64,000 bases of DNA from Humibacter albus DSM 18994. GTDB taxonomy: Bacteria; Actinomycetota; Actinomycetes; Actinomycetales; Microbacteriaceae. Below are positions 49,228 through 57,631 of the stretch, piece after piece. The notes beneath the pieces are model-generated. The model searched no databases. It saw nothing but the letters and a program-made list of their open reading frames with translations, and was not told where the DNA came from. The stretch lies in contig NZ_ATXT01000016.1 of the NCBI RefSeq assembly GCF_000421825.1, positions 124,001-188,000 on the forward strand, given 5' to 3'. A program made the position numbers and the translations under genes. Position 1 is the first letter of the stretch; every line of letters begins with the position of its first letter.

Positions 49228-50073
49228 GTGACGGCATCCAGAACGGGCGCGGATCTGCGCATCCTCCACATCAGCGATACTCATCTCTTCGGCGACGGCA
49301 CGCTGCACTACGGCGTCGTCGACACGACGGCTGCGCTGGAGCGAGTCCTGGCCAAGGCGGGCGATCTCGAGGGCGTCGACGTCGTCGTGCTCTCCGGCGA
49401 CCTCAGCGAAGACGGCAGCACCGCCTCGTATCGTGCACTGCGCGAGCGCATCGAGCCGTGGGCATCCGCTCGAGGAGCCGACGTCGTCTACGCCATGGGC
49501 AACCACGACGTGCGGGATGCCTTCACTGCCGAGCTCGGTGACCTCACGCGCGTCGTCACCCGCGGCCGCCACCGCATCGTCACCCTCGACTCGAGTGTGC
49601 CCGGCGCAGCGTACGGGTCAGTGGATGCCGCCCAGCTCGCCTGGCTGTCCGACGTGCTCGCGCAACCGGTCGACCTCGGCACCGTCGTGGTCGTGCATCA
49701 CCCGCCGACCCCTGCCGTGACGCCGCTGCTCTCGCGGCTGGAGCTCGCGGATCCGCACGCCCTCCTCGGCGTGCTCGACGGCAGCGATGTACGGCTCGTG
49801 CTCAGCGGCCATTACCATCACGGCCTCACGACATCGGAGCGAGGCATCCCGATCGTCGTCGCGCCCGGGGTGACGAACACCTCCGACGTCGCGGCCCCGT
49901 CGGGCGTCGAGCGGGCGCACGTTGGCTCGGGGTTCGCCGTGATCGATCTGCCCGCATCCGGGGCGCCGCGCGTCATGATGGTGTCAGTGCCGGGCCCGGG
50001 CGATGGCGAGCAGGTCTTCACGCTCGACACCGACGGCATCCAAGCGATCGTCGACGCCTACGGGCCCGCGTGA
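49228..50073 (+). CDS. Metallophosphoesterase (CpdA/GpdQ-like)
   Basis: A 281-residue calcineurin-fold enzyme. The five metal motifs are in order: ISDTHLF (Asp17, His19), LSGDLSEDG, MGNHDVRDAF, VVVHHPPTPA and SGHYHHG. This arrangement is that of class III cyclic-nucleotide phosphodiesterases CpdA and glycerophosphodiesterase GpdQ. It probably hydrolyses cAMP or another phosphodiester in the cytoplasm. The start is set by the leaderless -10 box. Confidence 0.92.
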   Translation: MTASRTGADLRILHISDTHLFGDGTLHYGVVDTTAALERVLAKAGDLEGVDVVVLSGDLSEDGSTASYRALRERIEPWASARGADVVYAMGNHDVRDAFTAELGDLTRVVTRGRHRIVTLDSSVPGAAYGSVDAAQLAWLSDVLAQPVDLGTVVVVHHPPTPAVTPLLSRLELADPHALLGVLDGSDVRLVLSGHYHHGLTTSERGIPIVVAPGVTNTSDVAAPSGVERAHVGSGFAVIDLPASGAPRVMMVSVPGPGDGEQVFTLDTDGIQAIVDAYGPA

Positions 50074-50100
50074 GCACTCTCTTCTCAGGAGGCAGCACAG

Positions 50101-50847
50101 ATGAAGATCGCGGTCGCCGGCGGAACCGGCGTGGTCGGCACCCACACGGTGGCGGCCGTGCGAGAGAACGGGCACGAGGCGATCGTGCTGGCGCGGTCTA
50201 CTGGCGTCGACGTGCTCACCGGTGCGGGACTCGATGCCGCGCTTCAGGGCGTGGATGCCGTGATCGACGTCACTTCCACCGGCACCCAATCGCGCAAGGC
50301 CGCGGTGCGGTTCTTCGGAAACGCCACTCGCAACCTGCTCGCGGCTGAGAATCGTGCCGGCATCGGTCACCACGTGGCGCTGTCGATCGTGGGTGCCGCG
50401 ACGATCGACGCGGGCTATTACGCGGGCAAAGCCGCTCAGGAACGGGTCCTGATGGCACTGGCAGGAGGCTGGAGCATTCTGCGGGCGACGCAGTTCCACG
50501 AGTTCGCGCAGCAGATGGCGACCATGCTGCGCGTCGCCGGTCTGCAGCTCTCGCCGGTGATGAGATGCCAGCCCGTCGCGGCCGCCGCCGTCGGTGCGGC
50601 GCTCGCAGAGATCGCCGCCGGCGAGCCGCGCGGGCTCGATCACGACCTCGCGGGACCGCACGAAGAGCAGATGACCCGCATGGTGAAGGCGTATCTGGCC
50701 GCTCGCGGCGACAAGCGTCACGTGTTCGGCCTGACGATGCCCGGTGCCTTCGGCAAAGGGATACGCAACGGTGCGATCCTTCCTGGACCGGATGCCCGCC
50801 TCGACTCCCTGACGTTCGACGACTGGCTCGCGGCTCAGACCGCCTGA
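50101..50847 (+). CDS. NAD(P)-binding (NmrA/atypical SDR-like) protein
   Basis: A 248-residue protein with KIAVAGGTGVVGTHTVAAVRENGHEAIVLARSTGVDV, the GxxGxxG cofactor loop of atypical SDRs. Then VDAVIDVTSTGTQS, GIGHHVALSIVGAATIDAGYYAGKAAQERVL (Tyr-x-x-x-Lys like) and WSILRATQFHEFAQQM. Members act as NADPH sensors or quinone reductases; the exact role is unknown. AGGAGG lies eight bases before ATG 50101. It follows the phosphoesterase by 27 bp and may share its transcript. Confidence 0.85.
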   Translation: MKIAVAGGTGVVGTHTVAAVRENGHEAIVLARSTGVDVLTGAGLDAALQGVDAVIDVTSTGTQSRKAAVRFFGNATRNLLAAENRAGIGHHVALSIVGAATIDAGYYAGKAAQERVLMALAGGWSILRATQFHEFAQQMATMLRVAGLQLSPVMRCQPVAAAAVGAALAEIAAGEPRGLDHDLAGPHEEQMTRMVKAYLAARGDKRHVFGLTMPGAFGKGIRNGAILPGPDARLDSLTFDDWLAAQTA

Positions 50848-51039
50848 GCTCGCGGCCAAGGCGGTCTGATCGCGCCGCGCAACGCGGCCCGGGCTTCCGA
50901 CTCGAAACGCCTGAGTTCCCGGTGCACCCGGCCTCGCGCACGTCACCCCGCTGCGCCGGTTGCCGCGGGCACACGAGGCGCCGGCGGACAACGGCTGCCG
51001 CGGCACCGGCTCCGCGGATCCGGTCGTATGTGCGGCAGT

Positions 51040-51786
51040 TCAGTGCGCCTCCATCGACGTGCCCGTCTGCGCACCCGTGCCCTTCTCTGCTCTCGCGTCC
51101 GCGCCCTCGGCAGCATCTCGGACTCGGCCGCCCCTGGACGCCCGTCTGACCGGAGCCGACCTCAGCAACGCCACGCAGATCCAGGTGAAGGATGCCAGCA
51201 GCACCAGGTGCGAGGCCGCGGTTCCGATCCCGGTCGGCATCGCGAAATCGATGAAGGGGAACAGCACCAGCAGCACGAGGGCTCCGATGGGAGCGCGGCG
51301 GGAACGCCACAGCGCGATCGTGAGGAGAAGAACGCCCACGACCGTCCCGCCCAGAAACGCGACAAGCACGACGGTTCCGAGCGGCGAGCCGACGGCCGCG
51401 TCGAACTCGCGCGCGGCATCCGCTTGCTCCAGTCCGCCGGTGGCCAGTTGCAGCTCGAACACCTGAGACATTCGCACGCCGGCGAAGCCGAGCACCGAGA
51501 CGCCGGCGACGATCGCGGCCGACAGGCCGAGCGTCGGCGACCGGTCGCTTGCACGGCGCGCCAGTCCGAGCAGTGCCGGAAGCAGAAGCGCGGTGCCGAT
51601 CATGCCGACTGCGATGGAGGCGGCGAATCGCTCCGGCGCGCCCGAGACGGCCGCGAAATCGTCCGCCGTGCTTCCTCCCGTCAACGGTGACAGCAGCTGC
51701 TCGATCACCTCCGCCAGCGGAGCGCCGACCAGACAAAGACACAGCAGCAGAGTGCGCGGGTGATCGCGCACAGGTTCGTCAGACAT
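51040..51786 (-). CDS. Membrane protein, six helices, function unknown
   Basis: A 248-residue protein with six hydrophobic helices between residues about 12 and 210: LLLCLCLVGAPLAEVIEQLL, ASIAVGMIGTALLLPALLGLA, LSAAIVAGVSVLGFAGVRM, VVLVAFLGGTVVGVLLLTIALW, PIGALVLLVLFPFIDFAM and ASHLVLLASFTWICVALL. The C-terminal tail is polar. It resembles DUF4386-like proteins in general layout only. AAGGGA upstream of ATG 51786 supports the start. It is divergent to the histidine kinase gene and could be its target. Confidence 0.6.
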   Translation of the reverse strand: MSDEPVRDHPRTLLLCLCLVGAPLAEVIEQLLSPLTGGSTADDFAAVSGAPERFAASIAVGMIGTALLLPALLGLARRASDRSPTLGLSAAIVAGVSVLGFAGVRMSQVFELQLATGGLEQADAAREFDAAVGSPLGTVVLVAFLGGTVVGVLLLTIALWRSRRAPIGALVLLVLFPFIDFAMPTGIGTAASHLVLLASFTWICVALLRSAPVRRASRGGRVRDAAEGADARAEKGTGAQTGTSMEAH

Positions 51787-51993
51787 GACCGTTCCCTTCT
51801 CGCCGGGCTTCACCGGCGAACCATCGACGGGGCGCTGCCCGGATCCCGCCGGACTGTTGCCCGGATGTCGCCACGGTAGAAGGGACGCAGGAGCGCCGAC
51901 CTCGCCCATGAGAGCGAGAAGCGCGGCCATCCGGGTGATCCCGAAGGCTCCCGCATCGCCCGAACGGCCGATGGCACAGCCCGCGATTCGCCC

Positions 51994-51999
51994 TAGGCT
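51994..51999 (+). promoter_or_regulatory. Leaderless -10 box TAGGCT for the two-component operon
   Basis: TAGGCT, 6 bases, ATG 52006. Confidence 0.6.
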
Positions 52000-52005
52000 G
52001 ACCCC

Positions 52006-53340
52006 ATGCAGCGCGCGTGGCGCAGGGTGTGGGGAGTGCCGTGGCCGGATCTGCTGATGGCGACGGTGCTGGTGCTCGCCGCCCTCACGACCACCCTGCT
52101 CGACACGGGCGCTCTCCATCCGGCTGCCGAGACGGTGTCGATGATCGTGGCGGCCTCGGTCGTCCTGCGCACGCGCGCGACCGCGATCATGGCCTTCACG
52201 GCGTCTGCGGGGATCGTCGCGCTCGCGTTCCTTCCTGGCGCCGAGACCCCACTCTGGGCATTCGCCGCCGCGCTCCTGGTCGCGTTCTCGGTGACGGACC
52301 ACTTGCGCGGAATGCGCATGTGGGTCTGCCTGGGTGTGCTGCTCACCGCGGAATACGTGATCCAGGTGCGCACCAGCGACTCCGCCGTCGAGGTGCTGCT
52401 CACGCCGCTGATCCTCACCGGAGCCCCGGCGCTCGCCGGATGGCTGCTAGCGCGCTCGCGGCGCCAGACCCGGCAGCTGCGCGAACTGACCGAGCAGCTG
52501 GCAGCATCCCGAGCGGAGGCTGCGAACCTCGCCGCCGAAGCGGAACGGGCTCGGCTCGCCCGTGATCTGCACGACGTGCTCGGGCACACGCTGAGCAGCA
52601 TCGCGGTGCAGGCGGGCGCCGCGGGAGAGCTTCTCGAGCCCGGCCACCCGGCCGGAGCGCCGATCGAGCGCGTGCGAGTAGCAGCACATGATGGCCTCGA
52701 TGAGGTGCGGTCCGCACTCTCGCATCGCCCGCCCACGGTCGGGTTGGAGCGCATTCCTGCTCTGGTGCTGGAATCCGGAGCCGCATTGGACGCCACCGGC
52801 AGCGCTCCTGCGATCGAGCCCGCGTTCTCGACGGCGATCTTCCGCATCGTGCAAGAGGCGCTGACGAATGCGCGACGGCATGCTCCCGGCGGGGCAGCGC
52901 GTGTTCGGCTGCGATTCGACGCCGATGCGATCGACGTCGTCGTCGTCAATCAGTTGTGCGATACCCCGAGCCGCACGGCCAGCGGGACTGAGGAGTCAGG
53001 GGATGGTGCGCGGAGACGCGAGCCGCCCGGTCACGGACTCGCCGGCATGCGCGAGCGCGCGTCTGCGTATGGCGGCAGTCTCGGGGTGGACCGCGGTGAG
53101 ACGGAGTGGGTTGTTCACGCGCGCTTCCCTCTTGATGACGAGCACGCGCGGCCCAACGAGAACACGCGGGCCGGTGAGGGCCCGCGGCCGCGCCGGAACG
53201 GCCGGGCCGGCAGAAACACCCAGGGCGACGGAAACACCCAGGGCGACGGAAAGTTCCAGGGCGACCGAGACATCCAGGGGGACGGAAGCCTCCGGCTCGA
53301 TGCCCACACTCAAGCGACCTCGGCGGGGCCGACGCCGTGA
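52006..53340 (+). CDS. Sensor histidine kinase, NarL/DesK type
   Basis: A 444-residue kinase. Five or six membrane helices (about 12-150) form the sensor with no large extracellular domain. HisKA_3 follows: ERARLARDLHDVLGHTLSSIAVQAG, with phosphoacceptor His189. The ATPase domain has FRIVQEALTNARRHAPGG (N box) and GHGLAGMRERASAYGG (G boxes). It should sense a membrane or drug signal. The last 80 residues are a low-complexity tail with a Gln-Gly-Asp repeat encoded by a tandem 18-bp DNA repeat. The GTG of the response regulator overlaps the stop. Confidence 0.93.
   Translation: MQRAWRRVWGVPWPDLLMATVLVLAALTTTLLDTGALHPAAETVSMIVAASVVLRTRATAIMAFTASAGIVALAFLPGAETPLWAFAAALLVAFSVTDHLRGMRMWVCLGVLLTAEYVIQVRTSDSAVEVLLTPLILTGAPALAGWLLARSRRQTRQLRELTEQLAASRAEAANLAAEAERARLARDLHDVLGHTLSSIAVQAGAAGELLEPGHPAGAPIERVRVAAHDGLDEVRSALSHRPPTVGLERIPALVLESGAALDATGSAPAIEPAFSTAIFRIVQEALTNARRHAPGGAARVRLRFDADAIDVVVVNQLCDTPSRTASGTEESGDGARRREPPGHGLAGMRERASAYGGSLGVDRGETEWVVHARFPLDDEHARPNENTRAGEGPRPRRNGRAGRNTQGDGNTQGDGKFQGDRDIQGDGSLRLDAHTQATSAGPTP
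53215..53286 (+). repeat. In-frame 18-bp tandem repeat, four copies, in the kinase tail
   Basis: Units at 53215, 53233, 53251 and 53269; the first two are identical (AACACCCAGGGCGACGGA). They encode NTQGDG-like hexapeptides after the ATPase domain. Copy number can change without a frameshift. Confidence 0.9.
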
Positions 53341-54041
53341 CCCGCATCGTGATCGCCGACGACCAGTCGCTCGTCCGCAGCGGTATCCGCATCATTCTCG
53401 AACAGCAGGACGATCTCGAGGTCGTGGGCGAGGCATCCGACGGCGTCGAGGCGGTGGAACTCGTGCAGCAGCACGATCCCGACATCGCGCTGCTCGACAT
53501 CCGGATGCCTGAACTCAGCGGCCTCGACGCCGCTCGCCTGATCCTGGCGCGCTCGACGAACACGAGAGTGCTCCTGCTCACGACCTACGACGTCGACGAC
53601 TACGTGGCGCGAGCGCTCCGCGACGGGGCGAGCGGCTACCTGCTCAAAGACGCTCCTCCCGCCGAGCTCGTCCGCGGCGTGCGCGCAGCGGCTCGAGGCG
53701 ACACGGTGCTGGCACCGGCCGTGCTTGCCCGCATCGTCGACGACTTCACGCGGCGGGAATTCGACCAAGACGCCGGGGATGCAGCGGGCTTCGATCGCTT
53801 GTCCGAGCGGGAGAAGGAGGTGCTTCGTGCGCTCGCGCGCGGGTTCACGAATGCGGAGATCGCCAGTGACCTCTTCCTCAGTCCCGCCACCGTGAAGACC
53901 CACATCGCGTCGATACTCGGCAAGCTGGGCCTGCGCGACCGTCTTCAGGCGGTGATCGCCGCCTACGAGAGCGGGTTCATCACACCGGCCGGCGGGCCCG
54001 GTGGAACTCGACGCGGGCCGGATGCGCCGGGCACCGCGTAG
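53337..54041 (+). CDS. Response regulator, NarL/LuxR type
   Basis: A 234-residue regulator. The receiver domain has RIVIADDQSLVRSGI (Asp8, Asp9), phosphoacceptor Asp54 in IALLDIRMPE, Thr in LLTTYD and Lys in LLKDAP. The C-terminal LuxR HTH is FDRLSEREKEVLRALARGFTNAEIASDLFLSPATVKTHIASILGKLGLRDR. It forms a cognate pair with the upstream kinase (GTGA overlap). Targets are unknown; the divergent membrane protein at 51040 is a candidate. Its stop lies in a 29-bp tandem repeat. Confidence 0.95.
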   Translation: MTRIVIADDQSLVRSGIRIILEQQDDLEVVGEASDGVEAVELVQQHDPDIALLDIRMPELSGLDAARLILARSTNTRVLLLTTYDVDDYVARALRDGASGYLLKDAPPAELVRGVRAAARGDTVLAPAVLARIVDDFTRREFDQDAGDAAGFDRLSEREKEVLRALARGFTNAEIASDLFLSPATVKTHIASILGKLGLRDRLQAVIAAYESGFITPAGGPGGTRRGPDAPGTA

Positions 54042-54100
54042 GGCCGGCATCCTTACTCGGCATTGCGTAGAGCCGGCATCCTTACTCGGACATTGCGTAG
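54036..54100. repeat. 29-30-bp tandem repeat at a stop codon
   Basis: GCGTAGGGCCGGCATCC and its continuation (54036-54064) repeat at 54065-54094, then GCGTAG again. The first TAG is the response regulator stop codon. Confidence 0.85.
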
Positions 54101-54168
54101 TCAGCTCGCTCTTCGCATACCGCCGAGGTGCACCATCAGTCCTTGAGCACCGCCTCGGGAACCCCGCG

Positions 54169-54897
54169 TCACTTCCCGGGCAGCTCCGCATGCTGCGTCA
54201 CCCAGGTGTGCATCGCGATCGCGGCAGCAGCCGACGCGTTGATCGACCGAGTGGAGCCGAACTGCGCGATCTCGACGATGGCATCCGCCGCCTCGATCGC
54301 TTCCGGCGAGATGCCCGGGCCCTCTTGCCCGAACAGCAGCACACAGCGCTCCGGCAGTGCGAACCTCTCGATCAGCACGCTGCCCGGCACGTTGTCGACG
54401 GCGATGATGGGCATCCGCTCGTCCTTCGCCCAGGCCACCAGATCCGCGATCGTGTCGTGGTGCACCACGTGCTGGTAGCGGTCGGTGACCATGGCGCCGC
54501 GCTTGTTCCAGCGCCGCCGTCCTACGATGTGGACGGTGTGTGCGAGGAACGCGTTGGCGCTGCGCACGATCGAGCCGATGTTCATGTCGTGCTGCCAGTT
54601 CTCGATGGCGACATGGAACGGATGCCTGTGGGCATCCAACTCCGCCACGATCGCCTCGAGCTTCCAATAGCGGTACCTGTCGAGCACGTTGCGGGTATCG
54701 CCGTGCGCGAGCAGCTCGGGGTCGAAGCGCTCGTCGTCGGGCCACTCCTCCGCTCCGCCGGGCCACGGGCCCACGCCGTGCGTGGACTGCTCGACCGTCG
54801 CTGGCGCGGAGGCGTCCGCACGCTCGCCGTCGGGAGTGGACAGCAGGGGGCCGCTCCGCGCGTCCTGCCCGGAATGCGGGCGATCGTGATTCTGCAC
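54169..54897 (-). CDS. SpoU/TrmH family RNA 2'-O-methyltransferase
   Basis: A 242-residue SPOUT methyltransferase. The N-terminal 75 residues are polar. Motif 1 is HDMNIGSIVRSANAF, motif 2 VLLFGQEGPGIS and motif 3 STRSINASAAAAIAMH. These form the trefoil-knot SAM site that methylates ribose of tRNA or rRNA. The exact nucleotide is unknown. The start is uncertain: the frame runs to 54963, but TAGGCT seven bases before GTG 54897 supports the shorter form. Confidence 0.9.
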   Translation of the reverse strand: MQNHDRPHSGQDARSGPLLSTPDGERADASAPATVEQSTHGVGPWPGGAEEWPDDERFDPELLAHGDTRNVLDRYRYWKLEAIVAELDAHRHPFHVAIENWQHDMNIGSIVRSANAFLAHTVHIVGRRRWNKRGAMVTDRYQHVVHHDTIADLVAWAKDERMPIIAVDNVPGSVLIERFALPERCVLLFGQEGPGISPEAIEAADAIVEIAQFGSTRSINASAAAAIAMHTWVTQHAELPGK

Positions 54898-54904
54898 GTC
54901 GGCA

Positions 54905-54910
54905 AGCCTA
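54905..54910 (-). promoter_or_regulatory. Leaderless -10 box TAGGCT for the SpoU gene
   Basis: TAGGCT, 7 bases, GTG 54897 on the minus strand. Confidence 0.55.
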
Positions 54911-55156
54911 GAGAGTGGGTACTCGGGCGGCGGCCGGGCATCCACGGAGCGCGCGCCGGACATCCGCCGTGCGTGTCGGAAATCAGAGTCTCGGGAGAGC
55001 GCCCGCGTGTCGCGGCGGGCGGCGCGGCGTGCCGCACAGGACCTCCGATTTCCGGCACGCGGGTACGCGTGGCGTGCTCACAGCGCGCACCGCGTAGGAG
55101 CACAGAATTCACGTGGCTCGCGCCGATACCCTGGAAGCACCCGAGGAAGGACGACT

Positions 55157-55957
55157 ATGGCGAAGCGCGACGAGGTCGAGTGCTGGCTCACCGACATGGA
55201 CGGCGTGCTCGTGCACGAGAACCAGGCGCTCCCGGGTGCCGCGGAACTCATCGACCGGTGGCGCGACTCCGGTACCCCGTTCTTGGTGCTCACGAACAAC
55301 TCGATCTTCACCCCGCGCGACCTCGCCGCTCGGCTGCGCGCCTCGGGGCTCGACGTTCCCGAGGAGTCGATCTGGACATCCGCACTCGCCACCGCCGCGT
55401 TCTGCAAGTCGCAGATGCCCGGCGGCAGCGCGTTCGTCATCGGCGAGGCGGGCATCACCACCGCCCTGCACGAGGCGGGGTTCATCCTCACCGAGACGGA
55501 TCCCGACTACGTGGTGGTCGGCGAGACCCGCAACTACTCCTTCGAGGCGATCACCAAGGCGATCCGGCTCATCGTCAAGGGCGCGCGCTTCATCGTCACG
55601 AACCCGGATGCCACCGGCCCGAGCGCCGACGGTCCGCTCCCTGCCACCGGTGCCATCGCCGCTCTCATCACGAAGGCGACCGGCCGTGAGCCGTACGTGG
55701 TCGGCAAGCCGAACCCGATGATGTTCCGCTCGGCCATGAACAAGATCGGTGCACACTCGGAGAACACGGGCATGATCGGCGACCGCATGGACACCGACAT
55801 CATCGCCGGCATCGAGGCGGGCCTGCACACCGTGCTCGTGCTCACCGGCATCAGCGACCAGGCCGAGATCGAGCGCTACCCGTTCCGTCCGGGTGAGGTG
55901 CTCGATGGGGTGTTCCAGCTGGTGCCCGAGGAGCCACTGGAGTCCGACGCGTTCTGA
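55157..55957 (+). CDS. HAD superfamily (class IIA, NagD-like) phosphatase
   Basis: A 266-residue phosphatase. Motif I is LTDMDGVLVHENQALPGA (nucleophile Asp), motif II VLTNNS, and motif III/IV lies in GKPNPMMF ... NTGMIGDRMDTDIIAGIEAG. The cap is the IIA type (about 85-190). It should dephosphorylate a nucleotide or sugar phosphate. GAGGAAGG lies 6 bases before ATG 55157; the longer upstream frame from 55007 is not supported. Confidence 0.93.
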   Translation: MAKRDEVECWLTDMDGVLVHENQALPGAAELIDRWRDSGTPFLVLTNNSIFTPRDLAARLRASGLDVPEESIWTSALATAAFCKSQMPGGSAFVIGEAGITTALHEAGFILTETDPDYVVVGETRNYSFEAITKAIRLIVKGARFIVTNPDATGPSADGPLPATGAIAALITKATGREPYVVGKPNPMMFRSAMNKIGAHSENTGMIGDRMDTDIIAGIEAGLHTVLVLTGISDQAEIERYPFRPGEVLDGVFQLVPEEPLESDAF

Positions 55958-56040
55958 CGCGGCGTTGGGGCGCACTCGGTGCGGCGGGACGCGAACGCGA
56001 GCCGCCGTAAGGTGTGACCATCGAACGGGAAGGGCACGAG

Positions 56041-56724
56041 ATGCAGGCTGGTGAGAGCGACCGGTCGGCGTGGGCACAGGCATCCGCACCGTTCCGCGAT
56101 CTGGATGCCTACCACGAGCGGTCACACGGCTACGACTCCGGCTGGCTCGGGCGCGTGCACCACGAGATCTCCGACCGCCTCGCCGCTCTCGCGTTCGCTT
56201 CCGCGCCGGATGCCCGCACGGTGCTCGACGTCGGATGTGGCACCGGTTACCTGCTCAGAAGCCTTGCCGCCTCGCTTCCGCACGCGGAGCGCTTCGTCGG
56301 CATCGACCCGGCGGCCGGGATGATCGAGGTCGCGGAGCGGTCGACCGAAGATCCGCGGATATCGTTCACCGAGGCCACGGCCGAGAGCCTCGATGACGCA
56401 CTCCGCCCGTTCGGTGGCGCGCCGGACGCCAACACAGACGGATTCGACCTGATCGTGAGTGGCACCTCCTTCGACCATTGGATCGACCAGAGTGCCGGGC
56501 TGGAGGCCTGTGCACGCGCACTGCGTCCGGGCGGCGCCCTTGTGCTGTGCGACCAGTTCTCGTGGCTCCTGCTCCCCACGCTCATGGGTACGCGCCGTGG
56601 CAAGGCGCGCACGCCGGGACGCGCGACCGCGCTGCTGATGGCGGCCGGTTTCACAAACATTCGGTGGCAGCACGTGTACACGTCGCTGATCCGCGCCGCC
56701 GTGGCGACCGCGCCCGCCGCGTAA
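56041..56724 (+). CDS. Class I SAM-dependent methyltransferase
   Basis: A 227-residue enzyme. Motif I is VLDVGCGTGYLLRSLA (SAM loop), acidic loop FVGIDPAAGMIEVAER, motif II FDLIVSGTSFDHW and motif III LRPGGALVLCDQFSWL. The substrate is unknown; the small size fits a metabolite methyltransferase. GGAAGGG about nine bases before ATG 56041 sets the start. A TAAGGT box 24 bases upstream of it suggests a short leader. Confidence 0.9.
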   Translation: MQAGESDRSAWAQASAPFRDLDAYHERSHGYDSGWLGRVHHEISDRLAALAFASAPDARTVLDVGCGTGYLLRSLAASLPHAERFVGIDPAAGMIEVAERSTEDPRISFTEATAESLDDALRPFGGAPDANTDGFDLIVSGTSFDHWIDQSAGLEACARALRPGGALVLCDQFSWLLLPTLMGTRRGKARTPGRATALLMAAGFTNIRWQHVYTSLIRAAVATAPAA

Positions 56725-56803
56725 GGCGCCAGGGCGGGCCGCCGGTCGGCATACCTGCCGGCGCCTTGCACCGGCGAGCGCCGACGCCGGCATCGGCATC
56801 CGC

Positions 56804-56809
56804 TACCGT
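56804..56809 (+). promoter_or_regulatory. Leaderless -10 box TACCGT for the GNAT gene
   Basis: TACCGT, 6 bases, GTG 56816. Confidence 0.6.
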
Positions 56810-56815
56810 TTCAGC

Positions 56816-57412
56816 GTGACGTCGTTCGCCGAAACCGTGCCCCTCACCGGAAACCTTGCCGCGCTCGAGCCGCTCTCACTCGACCACGCCGACGAGCTCG
56901 GCCGTGCCGCGGCCGACGGCGAGCTGTGGAAGATCTGGTACACGACGGTCCCCACCCCGGATGCCATGGCATCCGAGATCGAGAGACGTCTGGCTTGGCA
57001 GCGTGAGGGCACGATGGCGCCATGGGCGATCCGCAACCTGAACACGGGCACGCTGGTCGGCATGACCACGTACTGCAATATCTCACAGGAGAACCTGCGC
57101 GTCGAGATCGGGTACACGTGGATGTCGGCGTCGCAGCACGGCACGGGGGTGAACCCCGACGCGAAGCGGCTGCTGCTCGCCCGCGCGTTCGACACGCTCG
57201 GCTGCAAGGCCGTCTACTTCCACACGCACTGGCACAACCACCAGTCGCGTGCGGCGATCGCCCGCCTCGGTGCCAAGCAGGACGGCGTGCTGCGCAACTA
57301 CCAGGTGTACAAGGGACTCATGCGTGACACCGTCACGTTCTCGATCCTCGACACCGAGTGGCCGTCCGTGCAGCGCGGGCTCGAGGCGCGGGTCGAGCGG
57401 CACGCCGGTTAG
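56816..57412 (+). CDS. GNAT family N-acetyltransferase (RimJ/RimL-like)
   Basis: A 198-residue protein with LEPLSLDHADELGRAAADGELWKIWYTTVPTPDAMASEIERRLAWQ, then WAIRNLNTGTLVGMTTYCNISQENLRVEIGYTWMSASQHGTGVNPDAKRLLLARAFDTLGCKAVYFHTHWHNHQSRAAIARLGAKQDGVLR. This is the RimJ/RimL-type order, acetylating an N-terminal or amino group with acetyl-CoA. The QHGTGVN loop takes the place of the usual Q/RxxGxG/A acetyl-CoA loop. The target is unknown. Confidence 0.9.
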   Translation: MTSFAETVPLTGNLAALEPLSLDHADELGRAAADGELWKIWYTTVPTPDAMASEIERRLAWQREGTMAPWAIRNLNTGTLVGMTTYCNISQENLRVEIGYTWMSASQHGTGVNPDAKRLLLARAFDTLGCKAVYFHTHWHNHQSRAAIARLGAKQDGVLRNYQVYKGLMRDTVTFSILDTEWPSVQRGLEARVERHAG

Positions 57413-57631
57413 GCCTTCGCCGAACGATCGCGACGAGCGCGTGGTCTGCGGCGCTTCCCACGCCGTCAGCGTCGCGGCGGCGGCAGCGGCAGCGACAGCG
57501 GCGCCGAGGGCACCGAAATGCTGCCGCCGACCCGGGCGGAGAGGGTCGTTGGGGTGCACTCGGCGAGCGCTCGCCCTGGCGCAGGGCGGGCGCGGGGAGG
57601 CGTCTACCGACCGCTGAAGTATGGCATCCGC

